A stretch of 64,000 bases of DNA from JAEZDC01 sp036676415. Lineage in GTDB: Bacteria; Bacteroidota; Bacteroidia; Chitinophagales; Chitinophagaceae. Below the pieces are notes generated by a model. The model ran no database searches, was not told the origin of the DNA, and saw nothing but the letters and a program-made list of their open reading frames with translations. The translations under genes were made by a program, and so were the position numbers. Below are positions 9,321 through 18,562 of the stretch, in pieces (the first letter of the stretch is position 1; each line of letters starts with the position of its first letter). The stretch is from assembly GCA_036676415.1 (NCBI GenBank), contig JAKFCX010000047.1, positions 1 through 64,000 of the forward strand, given 5' to 3'.

Positions 9321-10496
9321 ATGATAAAAAGTTCACCGCCAAGGTATTATTCGCTGGATGTTTTTAGAGGAGCTACGGTAGCTTTAATGATTCTTGTGAA
9401 TAATCCGGGAAGCTGGGGTTTTATCTATCCTCCACTTAAACATGCTCCATGGCATGGATGTACACCAACAGACCTTGTGTTTCCCTTTTTTCTTTTTGCT
9501 GTGGGAAATGCGATGTCGTTTGTAATGCCTCGTTTTGAACAGCAAGGCCCTGCATTTTTCTGGAAGAAAGTGATCAAAAGAACGCTACTCATCTTTGCAA
9601 TCGGGTTGTTCCTGAATTGGTCACCTTTTATTAAATGGGATGGAGAAAATCTTGTTGGCAAACCCTGGGAAACTATTCGAATTTTTGGTGTACTTCAGAG
9701 AATTGCCTTAGCCTACTTTTTTGCTTCTGTGATTGTGTATTATGCCAAAGCAAGAGGTGCTTTTTTTATCGGTGCCCTGATACTTTTATTGTACTGGTTC
9801 ATTTGTTGGTGGCTTGGAAACCCTGCAGATCCTTATAGCCTTGAAGGTTACTTTGGAACGATTATCGACAAAAATATTCTTGGAGAAAATCACATGTATA
9901 AGGGAGAAGGTGTTCCTTTTGATCCTGAAGGAATCACGAGCACTTTACCAGCAATTGTTCAGGTGATCTTTGGCTTTTTAGCAGGACAATACATTCAACA
10001 AAAAGGCAAGAATACAGAAATGCTGAGTAACCTTTTTGTTTCGGGTTTGATATTGGTGTTGGCAGGACTTACCTGGGATTACGCTTTCCCCATCAATAAG
10101 AAGATCTGGACCAGTAGCTATGTGATCTATACAACAGGACTTGCTATATTAACTATCGGAGTAATGATCCATTTGCTGGAATTTAAAAAAGCGGCGGGAA
10201 TCTGGAGTCGCTTTTTTGATGTATTTGGCAAAAACCCTTTGTTCATTTTCGTTTTGAGTGGCTTTCTGCCAAGGGTACTTGGATTGCTCAGATGGACAGA
10301 TCATTTTACACCTGAAGGAAAGCCCGTATATACTTCACCTTTGCCGTGGTTGTATGAAAATGTTTGTAAACCAATTGCCAACCTGATTACTTCTGATCAA
10401 AGGCTAAGTTCTTTTATTTATGCTGTTCTCATGATAATGTTTTACTGGCTGATTATTTATGTGCTTGACAGGAAGAAGATTTATATTAAGGTCTAG
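9321..10496 (+). CDS. Membrane acyltransferase of the DUF5009/NagX (HGSNAT-like) family
   Basis: A 391-residue integral membrane protein with about ten hydrophobic segments. The N-terminus has the family's hallmark SLDVFRGATVALMILVNNPG, followed by HAPWHGCTPTDLVFPFFLF. Relatives include heparan-alpha-glucosaminide N-acetyltransferase, which carries an acetyl group across a membrane to a glucosamine, and bacterial NagX linked to amino-sugar use. A likely role is to acetylate or transport an amino sugar, but the substrate is inferred only from the family. It stands just upstream of the exosortase-like gene on the same strand. Confidence 0.88.
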   Translation: MIKSSPPRYYSLDVFRGATVALMILVNNPGSWGFIYPPLKHAPWHGCTPTDLVFPFFLFAVGNAMSFVMPRFEQQGPAFFWKKVIKRTLLIFAIGLFLNWSPFIKWDGENLVGKPWETIRIFGVLQRIALAYFFASVIVYYAKARGAFFIGALILLLYWFICWWLGNPADPYSLEGYFGTIIDKNILGENHMYKGEGVPFDPEGITSTLPAIVQVIFGFLAGQYIQQKGKNTEMLSNLFVSGLILVLAGLTWDYAFPINKKIWTSSYVIYTTGLAILTIGVMIHLLEFKKAAGIWSRFFDVFGKNPLFIFVLSGFLPRVLGLLRWTDHFTPEGKPVYTSPLPWLYENVCKPIANLITSDQRLSSFIYAVLMIMFYWLIIYVLDRKKIYIKV

Positions 10497-10569
10497 GTGA
10501 TTGTTTTCACGACATTTAACTACCTGTCAAGTCGTTATTAGTCTACAATTTCATTTCTTTGCTTGCGAG

Positions 10570-11148
10570 ATGCAATTCAATGAGATCATAAAAAACCCCG
10601 GCTTTATTTTCATAGTAAAGTTTCTTGTGCTGTTCCTGGGGCTTCATTTTTTTAATGAATTTTATATTGGCATCACAGCTCCGGGAAATCTTTACATTCC
10701 TTTCCTCGAAGAAAACCTGAATTATGTTGCCTGGCTACGATCTTCCATTTTACATAGTGCTGACTTTATCTGTCAACTCTTCGGTTATGAAACGGTTGTA
10801 GAAGGACCATACCTGCTTAAGTCCGTTACCACAGGTGTTAGTGTTAGAATGGTATATACATGTATTGGTTTAGGAATAATGAGTTTTTGGGTAGGCTTCA
10901 TCCTGGCTCATTCTGCAGGATGGAAAAAGAGTTTGTTCTGGATTGTACTCGGTAGTGTAATAATATGGATCATTAATTGTTTTCGTGTTGCCATCCTGCT
11001 CATGATAAGCGAGCATCAATGGAATCCCAATAAGTATATGGATCATCACGATACCTTTAATATCATTGCTTATATCCTGATCCTCGTTTTAATAATATTG
11101 TTCCTGAGAAAACAAGGTCTTCATCGAAACGATGTTGCATTAAGCTAA
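10570..11148 (+). CDS. Exosortase/archaeosortase family protein
   Basis: Polytopic membrane transpeptidase-like protein of 192 residues. The expected catalytic triad is visible: Cys98 in YTCIGLG, Arg139 in NCFRVA and His159/160 in DHHDTFN, each at the edge of a hydrophobic segment, as in exosortases that cut PEP-CTERM-like sorting tails. The ATG at 10570 is chosen; an in-frame TTG at 10501 would add 23 residues with no family resemblance. No protein in the window has an obvious exosortase sorting tail. The 3' end overlaps the convergent MurU-like gene by 9 bp. The family call is good; the subfamily and the substrate are unknown. Confidence 0.82.
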   Translation: MQFNEIIKNPGFIFIVKFLVLFLGLHFFNEFYIGITAPGNLYIPFLEENLNYVAWLRSSILHSADFICQLFGYETVVEGPYLLKSVTTGVSVRMVYTCIGLGIMSFWVGFILAHSAGWKKSLFWIVLGSVIIWIINCFRVAILLMISEHQWNPNKYMDHHDTFNIIAYILILVLIILFLRKQGLHRNDVALS

Positions 11149-11859
11149 AAACAACTGTTCGGCTTTTTGTATGCTTTCCGGTTTACCCACATCTATAAAC
11201 CTGCTGGTTGAATGATCAAAGGCCTGTATAAAATGATCTTTTGCAAGATCCAAATACACATCAACCATTGAAAATTTTCCTCCTAAGGAAAGATGATCTA
11301 ATAATTTATTACTGATAACATGAATACCGCTGAATGCTTTTTGTTTCAGGTCAATTGACTCCTTTGCAATCTTTTCTTCACCGGTATTTACATTTCTCCA
11401 GCCACACAATTCATCTTTGCCGTTGAATAAAAAATATCTTGATGTTGACCTTTCTGTTACTGCTAAAGTTGCCAGCGCCTTACTGTTTTGCTGTTGTTGA
11501 ATCATCGCTGCGAGATTAAGGTCAGTTAATATATCAACATTCATCAGCACAAATTCATTGGCATCTTTCAGGTACCAGGCAGCTTTTTTCAACCCTCCAC
11601 CTGTCTCTAAAACCGCTGAAGTCTCATCAGATATAGTAACAGTACTTCCCCAGCCTTTATTGGTTTCAATTGAATTTATAATTTGATCCGCAAAATGATG
11701 AACGTTAACGATCACCTCTGTGATTCCAAATTGCTGCAGGTATTCAATGTTCCTTTGCAGCAGGCTTTTCCCTCCTACTACAGCTAAAGCTTTAGGATGA
11801 TGATCTGTCCAGGGTTTTAATCTTGTTCCCAAACCTGCTGCAAGGATCATTGCTTTCAT
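11140..11859 (-). CDS. Sugar-1-phosphate nucleotidyltransferase, MurU-like
   Basis: Cytoplasmic nucleotidyltransferase of 239 residues. It begins with the signature MKAMILAAGLGTRLKPWT and the PKAL lysine motif of the NTP-transferase fold, and has the metal-binding acidic residue region NVDIL. The short length lacks the acyltransferase domain of GlmU and matches MurU, which makes UDP-MurNAc from MurNAc-1-phosphate. The start overlaps the stop of the AmgK-like gene in an ATGA arrangement, and AmgK makes exactly that substrate. The pairing therefore supports a peptidoglycan recycling role. It could instead activate another sugar, for example for the nearby EPS. Confidence 0.85.
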   Translation of the reverse strand: MKAMILAAGLGTRLKPWTDHHPKALAVVGGKSLLQRNIEYLQQFGITEVIVNVHHFADQIINSIETNKGWGSTVTISDETSAVLETGGGLKKAAWYLKDANEFVLMNVDILTDLNLAAMIQQQQNSKALATLAVTERSTSRYFLFNGKDELCGWRNVNTGEEKIAKESIDLKQKAFSGIHVISNKLLDHLSLGGKFSMVDVYLDLAKDHFIQAFDHSTSRFIDVGKPESIQKAEQLFLA

Positions 11860-13301
11860 AATTCTTTTCTCCAGTTATGTTCGTTGGTATGATTTAATTC
11901 TACCGTTACTCCATACTTGTTTTTTAAATGCCTGGCTGTTTGTTCGGCAGCATATACACTTCGGTGTTGACCACCTGTACAACCAAAATTGATCATCAGG
12001 TGTTTAAATCCTCTCTTTAAATAATCTTCCACCGAGATATCTACAAGATCGAAGACACTGTTGAGAAAGTCTTCCATCTTCGTTCGTTGCTCTAAAAAAT
12101 CTATGACAGATTTATCCTTTCCGCACAGCGTTTTATATTCATCAAATCTTCCTGGATTTAAAATGCCCCGCATGTCAAAAACAAAACCACCACCATTATC
12201 AGATTCATCAACAGGCAATCCTTTTTTATAAGAAAAACTATTGATCTTAACCAACAGCTGAGTATTCTCATCGGCCTTAACCGTTTCAAACTTTTGTATC
12301 ATCTGTTCGCTAACAATGATCTTTAATACTTTGTTGAACTCGGGGAGATCAATACCAATATTCATTTTTTTCACAAACCACTGCAGGTTATGCAAAGCCA
12401 ATGGTATACTGCTTAGAAAATGTGCTTTCCGTTGAAAGAAACCCCTGAATCCATAAGCACCCAGCACCTGCAGCAACCTGATGAGTACATACCCATTATA
12501 CTGGTGAACAAACGTACTTCTGTTTACTGGTTGTGGCAGCAATTTATCTACTTCATCAATATAATATTCAAGCAGGCTTTTTTTCCATTCATCACTCAGT
12601 TCAGCTTTTGCCTGCCACAACATAGAAGCCACATCGTATTGCAAAGCACCATGCATTCCTCCCTGGTAATCGATAAAATAGACTTCCTCATCCTTAACAA
12701 TAATGTTCCGGCTCTGAAAATCACGAAACATAAAATATTTATGCTGTGTTCTGGTGAGGTAAGTACTCAGGGCATCAAAATCATCCAGCATTGCCTGTTT
12801 GTCATAAGGCAGCTTTAGCGTGTCAAGAAAATAATATTTGAAATACAACAGGTCACTCATGATGGCCTGCTTGCCAAACTCCTTTGCTGTTAAGCACCAG
12901 TCATAGTTCAATGCATGATCACCCAGTATTTGTATTCTTGCTAATTGCTTCAGGCTTTTTTTGAATAAGCCATAGGAGTAATCGCCATGTCCGTGTTCGA
13001 TCAATTTTTCTAACAGGCTTTCTGTTCCCAGGTCTTCCTGTATATAAATAGAAACATCATCGCTGATCGCTAGTATTTCAGGTACGGGAAGGTCTCTTTG
13101 TTTAAAATGAAGGCTGAAATTTATAAATGTACGGTTCTCCTGTATGTTCAGGTTATAAGTAGCGATAAAAGTTTCTTCTCCTGAATAAATTCTGAAATAA
13201 GTTCTGTCGCTACCACTTTGTGGAAGTTTTTCGATCCTGTCGGCTGTTTCGTTTTTAAATTTTTGAAATAAAGACGTTACACCTTCAATTGCTCCTTCCA
13301 T
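11856..13301 (-). CDS. AmgK-like sugar kinase fused to a RapZ C-terminal domain
   Basis: A 481-residue two-domain protein. Residues about 1-340 are an aminoglycoside-phosphotransferase fold: Brenner-type loop FRDFQSRNI with catalytic Asp, and metal Asp in FIDYQGG. AmgK phosphorylates MurNAc/GlcNAc at the anomeric carbon. Residues about 365-481 resemble the RapZ/YvcJ C-terminal domain, including GCTGGQHRSVY, which in E. coli RapZ binds glucosamine-6-phosphate; the RapZ N-terminal ATPase is absent. The MurU-like gene follows with a 4-nt overlap. I infer a kinase with a built-in amino-sugar sensing or RNA-binding module. Domain calls are strong, the coupling is an inference. Confidence 0.87.
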   Translation of the reverse strand: MEGAIEGVTSLFQKFKNETADRIEKLPQSGSDRTYFRIYSGEETFIATYNLNIQENRTFINFSLHFKQRDLPVPEILAISDDVSIYIQEDLGTESLLEKLIEHGHGDYSYGLFKKSLKQLARIQILGDHALNYDWCLTAKEFGKQAIMSDLLYFKYYFLDTLKLPYDKQAMLDDFDALSTYLTRTQHKYFMFRDFQSRNIIVKDEEVYFIDYQGGMHGALQYDVASMLWQAKAELSDEWKKSLLEYYIDEVDKLLPQPVNRSTFVHQYNGYVLIRLLQVLGAYGFRGFFQRKAHFLSSIPLALHNLQWFVKKMNIGIDLPEFNKVLKIIVSEQMIQKFETVKADENTQLLVKINSFSYKKGLPVDESDNGGGFVFDMRGILNPGRFDEYKTLCGKDKSVIDFLEQRTKMEDFLNSVFDLVDISVEDYLKRGFKHLMINFGCTGGQHRSVYAAEQTARHLKNKYGVTVELNHTNEHNWRKEL

Positions 13302-13407
13302 CTCGAATAGTTTCCAACGAAAATAGAGTTTTTATAATACTGCTGAGGGATATAAATTCCAGGTGAATGAGAGCCGTTAACCCTGCAAAAAAAAGCAGGA
13401 AGTATTA

Positions 13408-14802
13408 TCAGAGATTGATATCAACTTCATTCTCCCAATTGGCCCTGATAGAAAGTTTCCTGGGCAATGACTGAACGATCTCTGGTTGTCTTTTCAATTT
13501 GAAATTACCGGTATCCCATTTCCCATTTCTATTTGCATCAAAAAGAATTCGCAACTCATACTCTCCCGGCTTGAAAAGATTTTTTCTCCATTCTCTGGTC
13601 GTAAGCGGAACAGATTCTACCACCACATCATTCTGAACGATCTGGAGCACCGGGTTTTTTGTAAGATCAATATTATTAAAACGCAATCTCACCTGGCCAT
13701 AGTCTTCAGCATCTTTAGTTGCGATGGTGAGTGTATCAGATTTTAACAGCGTAACTCCTTCAGCATCTGCAACAGCATCCTTCAGAATGACCAGTTTATA
13801 CATCCTGTTTAATTCCCATGAATGTTGAAGGGTAACACGAGTTGCATTACTGTCTAACATCATCCTGTAATTAACGATAGGGCTGTAATTAGTATCAGTC
13901 AAAATAAACTTCGTACTATCAAATGTTTTCAACTTCCGGTTGAAGTCAAGATGAAGTGGAGTAAGCACGTCTTTGTTGCTACTTCCTTCTGAATTAGAAT
14001 ATCGCAATCTTCTATCCTGGTTACGTGTATTGGTTGGAGTTGATCCGGTTGCCGGAGCCGGTTTTGGTTTCGCCTCTCTATAAGCATACAGTACAACAGG
14101 AGAAGTGTTTGCAGTAACTGTAACAGGATTATTTAAGAATGCAAATAATTTTGTGCTGTCATCATAACGTTTTGAATAACTGTTCTCCACTACATACACA
14201 GCAAATTCTCCTGCCGGGAGATTGTAAAAAGTAAAATTACCGGAGCTATCTAACCTTGTATAATAACGTGGCCTTTGCTTGATGATAGCAGAATCAGCCA
14301 GGTTCTGATGCAATACAGCAATGAGTATGCTATCTGCTTTTCCTGTTTCTGCCAGAATCACTTTTCCACTCAAAGTATTTGCATCGATGGTTCTTCCTGT
14401 AGAAAAAATATAAGTAAAATCTTCCAGTACATTTCCTTCATTCACATCCCTGATGGCTTTGCCGAAGTTGATGGAATAAGTAGTGTTTGGCTCAAGCGTA
14501 TCTGTGAAACGAACGGTTACAGTTCTTAACCTGCTGGAGATAACAGGTGAATTGGGAAGTGTTGGCGAAACGATCACATTCTGTAAATCCTGCAATTGGT
14601 CCACATATTCATTAAAGGTTAGAACGATCCTGCTTGGCCTAACATTTCTAGATGAATCAGGAGGTGTTGCAGAGATAAGCATTGGTGGCAAACTATCTCG
14701 TGGTCCGCCTGTTGGCGGAACAATATTGGCACAGCCTGTAATATTGAACATAAAGGCTGCAAGAACAGTAATTAAAAACAGGTATTGAAACGTTACTTTC
14801 AT
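13408..14802 (-). CDS. Ig-like (Big_5) domain lipoprotein
   Basis: A 464-residue lipoprotein with a signal sequence ending in the lipobox NITGC (Cys24). It is followed by PPTGGPRDSLPP and a Big_5/SbsA-type Ig-like domain (residues about 35-130, PPDSSRNVRPSRIVLTFNEYV). A Pro/Thr-rich linker sits near 245-265, and the C-terminal beta-rich part ends with an extension that resembles a carboxypeptidase-regulatory fold (DANRNGKWDTG). Such proteins are widespread in Bacteroidota and sit at the cell surface; the function is unknown. A TATGTTTG box lies 10 nt upstream of the ATG, so the mRNA leader may be very short. Confidence 0.85.
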   Translation of the reverse strand: MKVTFQYLFLITVLAAFMFNITGCANIVPPTGGPRDSLPPMLISATPPDSSRNVRPSRIVLTFNEYVDQLQDLQNVIVSPTLPNSPVISSRLRTVTVRFTDTLEPNTTYSINFGKAIRDVNEGNVLEDFTYIFSTGRTIDANTLSGKVILAETGKADSILIAVLHQNLADSAIIKQRPRYYTRLDSSGNFTFYNLPAGEFAVYVVENSYSKRYDDSTKLFAFLNNPVTVTANTSPVVLYAYREAKPKPAPATGSTPTNTRNQDRRLRYSNSEGSSNKDVLTPLHLDFNRKLKTFDSTKFILTDTNYSPIVNYRMMLDSNATRVTLQHSWELNRMYKLVILKDAVADAEGVTLLKSDTLTIATKDAEDYGQVRLRFNNIDLTKNPVLQIVQNDVVVESVPLTTREWRKNLFKPGEYELRILFDANRNGKWDTGNFKLKRQPEIVQSLPRKLSIRANWENEVDINL

Positions 14803-14812
14803 TAAAGTGGTG

Positions 14813-14820
14813 CAAACATA
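14813..14820 (-). promoter_or_regulatory. Candidate -7 box (TATGTTTG) of the Ig-like lipoprotein gene
   Basis: Minus-strand TATGTTTG matches TANNTTTG exactly and ends 10 nt before the ATG at 14802. A TTTG lies 23 nt further upstream, slightly too far for the normal 19-21 nt spacing. Confidence 0.4.
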
Positions 14821-14854
14821 AATTGTTTAACTGCACAAGAACGCAAAACATTTA

Positions 14855-17800
14855 CTAATAATCATTTAAACCATTTTCTTCTATTGCTTCGGGTTCGGCC
14901 TCATTCATATCATGTAACGCTATCGCAAGATCGTTGCTCTTTACAAAACCACACCAGTGACATTCTTCTTTGCCACAGCCAATATAGAATTCACGGTTCT
15001 GTATCTTTTCCCAAACATCCTCTATCTGCTGGGTGACGGTTGTAATATCCTGCTGCCTGATGAGAACTTTTTCCCTGCAGTAATTTTTCTTTTTATCTGG
15101 TTCTATAAAATCAAATTCACTACTCACCACGGTCCAGTCCTGCCTTGAATTATCTACCAGTAATTTGTAGAACACAGCCTGTCTCCAGTAATCACCACCA
15201 TTCGGATCTTTATCGTTCGGTGGAAGCAGTTTAGATTTTGCATTGTCTGGATTGCCCGTTTTATAATCAACCACGTTTACCTCTTTACCCGAAAACTCCA
15301 GTTTATCAAGTTTACCTTTCAGCGGAACTCCATTCACCACCACGTTACGAATGTTTCTTTCAATGGAAACAATCTTATTCCATTGACCGTGATATTTATC
15401 GTAATATTTTGAAAGCACCTCCTGGCCATATTCCATTCTTCTTGCAAACTGTTCTTTGGTGAAACTTTCCCTGTGTCGTTTCATGAACCATTCAAAATCG
15501 CTGATGAATATCTCTTTGGAAGGAAAAGTATCTTTACCACTATCCTGCATTTTCCTGAATAATTGTTCCAAAGCATGGTGAACAGCAGAACCAAATTCGG
15601 TTGATTCATTCTTCGGAGAAGGAATACGTATCAGGTTCTTGAAATAAAACTCTAAAGGACATTTCAGGTAGTTGTTCAAAGCTGTAACGTTCATCACAAA
15701 CTTATCCAGCAATCTTGTGATCAAATCCTTTTCTATTTGTTCTATCTCTGGTGCAATTGCATCACCAAACTGCAAGGACTGGAATTCTGCAATCACTTCA
15801 GGCATGAGTACTGCTTTCTCAACAGGCAGCTCATGTTCATCCTGTATCTCAGCAATGAACATGGATGGTTCCATTTCTTTACCATCATTCCTGAATTTGC
15901 TGTAAGAAATATGAAGATGTTGTTCCGCTCTTGTAAGTGCTACATAAAACAATCTTCTAAGTTCCTCCTGTTCCAGGTGTTTTGGTTGCGAGGTAAACAT
16001 CGTATCAGGAAAAGTATAACCACCACCAGGTTTTCTTTTCTTCTCCCAGAATACTGCATTGCAACCTACGAAGAATACATGCTCAAATTCCAATCCTTTA
16101 CTTCCATGAGCTGTAAGCAGGTTCACACCTTTATCACTACCACTCACCTGTACCAAAGGAATGGAAAGACCTTCTTTCTCCATCAGCTCAAACATGTTCA
16201 CAAGGTCCTGGAGTTTCATTGATGGATTACGAGCCGTTTCATCTTTTACAAAATCAAACAAAGCCGTAAGCACTTGTAAAAGCCAATGTTTCTCTTTGCT
16301 TTGCATGATCGTCTTTAACACACCAGCTTCCCGTATGATACATTCAAACAACTGTTGTAATGTAACATTAGAAACCTCACCCACTAATCTTTCAATTACT
16401 GCACTGGCATTTTTAAGATTCTCATTGATGCCCTGGCTGAAGAGATCTTTTGGAGGTGTTGTTGCCTTCTCATGCAATAATCTTCTTAATGATTTCCTGT
16501 TATCGCTGAATTGCGTTTCTGCAGAAGCAATACTCAGCTTCGCAATTTCAATTGGTGGAATATTGAACCAGTCGAAATGCAGTATCTCGAACAACATTTC
16601 ATCTCCACTGTATGCTATGTCATGTTCCGTGCACAAATAACGAAACATGAGGATGATCTTCTGTGCAAAAGGAATATTCAGCAGGTTCAAACTTCGTTTA
16701 CTGTAGACGGGAATATTCCGAAGCTTGAAGTATTGTGTAAGTTCTTCGCCGTATTTATTTTCTTTATAGATAATGGCTATCCTTCCGTGATCTACCAAAT
16801 GTAAAAGCTTTTCCACCTTCAATACCACATCGATCATCTCCTGTCTTTGGGTTTCATATTCCCGAATTACAGGATGATGATGCAGGTTATTGATTTTGAT
16901 ATTAGCAGCCAGCAGTTCTTTACTCAATCCATCGATCTGTTTTACCAGTCTTTCATTGTTTTTATCGATGAGTGATTTGGAAATATTTAATATGGGTTGA
17001 GTTGAACGATAGTTGTTGGTGAGCACTACCGTCATCAGATCTTTTTCATATTGATTCCAGAACCGCATCATGTTTTCGACATTTGCTCCCTGGAAACGGT
17101 AGATACTCTGGTCATCATCACCCACAACAAAAACGTTTGGTTTATCCCAATAATTGATGAGTAATTCCACCAGCCTGTTCTGTGTACCACTGGTATCCTG
17201 GTATTCATCTACCAGTATGTATAAGAATTGTTCCTGGTAACGACGAAGCAGGTTTTCATTCTCAGAAAAAGCAGTGATGACCCAGTTGATCATATCGTCA
17301 AAATCGTAGCGGTTCTTCTTACGCATCAATTGTTGAAAATTGCCGAATTCACAAACAGCAGCTTTCAGTTTTTCCATCTTCTCAATTTCCTCTGCAATCT
17401 TATCCAGACGAACATCACCTTTCTTAAATTCTTTAGTTGCTCTTTTGGCAATGTACTCTTCTCTTGTATGAAGGCTATCGATATACTTTTGAATATTATC
17501 ACAAATAGAATCACTTGTCCAGCCTTCTCTTTTCATGGTGCTGAAAAGTGATTGGAGGTTGTTGATTTCGTAATAAACATCTCCACGATATCTTTTTAAA
17601 GGATGATCTTTTGGAAATGCATCGATCAACTGTTTGAATAATTCAATTTTCTCCAGTTCAGATATCGGATCGAGTGAAGTTTTCTCAAATAGTGAAAGAT
17701 TCTCCTGTATCACATCATTACAAAAAGCATGGAAAGTGTAGATGTTCACTTTATAAGCATCGGCACCAATAAAGTTTAACAACCTTTTACGCATGGCAAC

Positions 17801-18013
17801 CACACCAGCATCGGTATAGGTAAGACAAAGAATGTTTTCAGGAAGTGCATCGGTTTCCAGCAATATCTTCCCGATTCTCGCACTGAGGATCTGCGTTTTT
17901 CCTGTGCCGGGACCAGCAATCACCATTACAGGGCCATCAATGGTATCAACAGCTCTTTTTTGTTGCTCATTCAGGGTGGAATATATCTTCTGGAAATTTT
18001 CGTGCAGCTTCAT
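14855..18013 (-). CDS. UvrD/PcrA-family DNA helicase with C-terminal Fe-S PD-(D/E)XK nuclease domain
   Basis: Superfamily 1A helicase of 1052 residues. N-terminal motor: Walker A GPGTGKTQIL near residue 34, motif II VDEYQDT near 272, then GDDDQSIYRFQGA. A RecB-like nuclease occupies about 770-1052, with the motif VVDYKTG for metal binding. Four cysteines, one in LKCPLEFYF and three at 1013, 1018 and 1021 (GCGKEECHWC), have the spacing of the iron-sulphur staple in AddB/AdnB nucleases. It is a single-chain helicase-nuclease rather than a RecBCD subunit pair as far as can be seen. A TATTTTTG -7 box lies 5 nt from the ATG. Role: DNA repair or processing of broken DNA. Confidence 0.9.
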   Translation of the reverse strand: MKLHENFQKIYSTLNEQQKRAVDTIDGPVMVIAGPGTGKTQILSARIGKILLETDALPENILCLTYTDAGVVAMRKRLLNFIGADAYKVNIYTFHAFCNDVIQENLSLFEKTSLDPISELEKIELFKQLIDAFPKDHPLKRYRGDVYYEINNLQSLFSTMKREGWTSDSICDNIQKYIDSLHTREEYIAKRATKEFKKGDVRLDKIAEEIEKMEKLKAAVCEFGNFQQLMRKKNRYDFDDMINWVITAFSENENLLRRYQEQFLYILVDEYQDTSGTQNRLVELLINYWDKPNVFVVGDDDQSIYRFQGANVENMMRFWNQYEKDLMTVVLTNNYRSTQPILNISKSLIDKNNERLVKQIDGLSKELLAANIKINNLHHHPVIREYETQRQEMIDVVLKVEKLLHLVDHGRIAIIYKENKYGEELTQYFKLRNIPVYSKRSLNLLNIPFAQKIILMFRYLCTEHDIAYSGDEMLFEILHFDWFNIPPIEIAKLSIASAETQFSDNRKSLRRLLHEKATTPPKDLFSQGINENLKNASAVIERLVGEVSNVTLQQLFECIIREAGVLKTIMQSKEKHWLLQVLTALFDFVKDETARNPSMKLQDLVNMFELMEKEGLSIPLVQVSGSDKGVNLLTAHGSKGLEFEHVFFVGCNAVFWEKKRKPGGGYTFPDTMFTSQPKHLEQEELRRLFYVALTRAEQHLHISYSKFRNDGKEMEPSMFIAEIQDEHELPVEKAVLMPEVIAEFQSLQFGDAIAPEIEQIEKDLITRLLDKFVMNVTALNNYLKCPLEFYFKNLIRIPSPKNESTEFGSAVHHALEQLFRKMQDSGKDTFPSKEIFISDFEWFMKRHRESFTKEQFARRMEYGQEVLSKYYDKYHGQWNKIVSIERNIRNVVVNGVPLKGKLDKLEFSGKEVNVVDYKTGNPDNAKSKLLPPNDKDPNGGDYWRQAVFYKLLVDNSRQDWTVVSSEFDFIEPDKKKNYCREKVLIRQQDITTVTQQIEDVWEKIQNREFYIGCGKEECHWCGFVKSNDLAIALHDMNEAEPEAIEENGLNDY

Positions 18014-18018
18014 CTCTC

Positions 18019-18026
18019 CAAAAATA
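18019..18026 (-). promoter_or_regulatory. Candidate -7 box (TATTTTTG) of the helicase-nuclease gene
   Basis: Minus-strand TATTTTTG fits TANNTTTG and ends 5 nt before the ATG at 18013, so transcription should begin at or next to the start codon. The -33 half is weak. Confidence 0.45.
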
Positions 18027-18088
18027 ACAAAGTGGCTGCTAAATCAGTGTTAGTTTTGGCTGAAGTTATACAAAGAATATTGAGCAAT

Positions 18089-18562
18089 ATGTCAAAGACT
18101 TATGTATTAAAGTTTGTTCAGCAGATACCGTGTTCGTTAGATGCAGCATGGAATTTTTTTAGTGATCCTGCTAATCTTGTTAAGATAACGCCGGATAGTT
18201 TTGGTTTTAAGGTGATCAGTGAACATCATGGTGATGTGATGTATCCAGGGCAGATCATTGAATACAAAGTAAAACCGCTGCTGGGCATTCCTTTATACTG
18301 GATGACGGAAATAACACATGTAAAGGACAAAGCATTCTTTGTTGATGAGCAGCGTTATGGTCCTTATTCATTATGGCATCACCAGCATTTATTTAAAGAG
18401 ATAGAAGGTGGAGTTGTGATGACAGATATAGTTCATTATAAACTTCCGATGTGGTTTATCGGGGATATTGCCAATACATTATTTGTAAAGAAAAAATTAG
18501 ATGGAGTATTTCAATACAGGTTTGCACGGGTGGAAGAGATGTTTGGGAAATTTACCACATAG
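18089..18562 (+). CDS. SRPBCC family protein
   Basis: A 157-residue START/Bet v1-like domain protein read from ATG 18089 (MSKTYVLKFVQQIPCSLDAAWNFFSDPANLVKITP), the usual first strand and helix of this fold. Relatives are often annotated as cell-division inhibitor-like or ligand-binding proteins; the ligand is unknown. Its coding sequence ends inside a repeat: the stop TAG at 18560-18562 is part of the inverted-repeat arm ACCACATAGGCAC. The start lies only 76 nt from the divergent helicase start. Confidence 0.82.
   Translation: MSKTYVLKFVQQIPCSLDAAWNFFSDPANLVKITPDSFGFKVISEHHGDVMYPGQIIEYKVKPLLGIPLYWMTEITHVKDKAFFVDEQRYGPYSLWHHQHLFKEIEGGVVMTDIVHYKLPMWFIGDIANTLFVKKKLDGVFQYRFARVEEMFGKFTT

Noticed and set aside
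10501..10569. TTG start extending the exosortase by 23 residues
   Set aside because: The added residues have no family resemblance or membrane character, and the ATG at 10570 starts the conserved part.
13383..13402. CCTGC-A8-GCAGG hairpin after the Ig-like lipoprotein gene
   Set aside because: The loop is long and no T tract follows on the minus strand.
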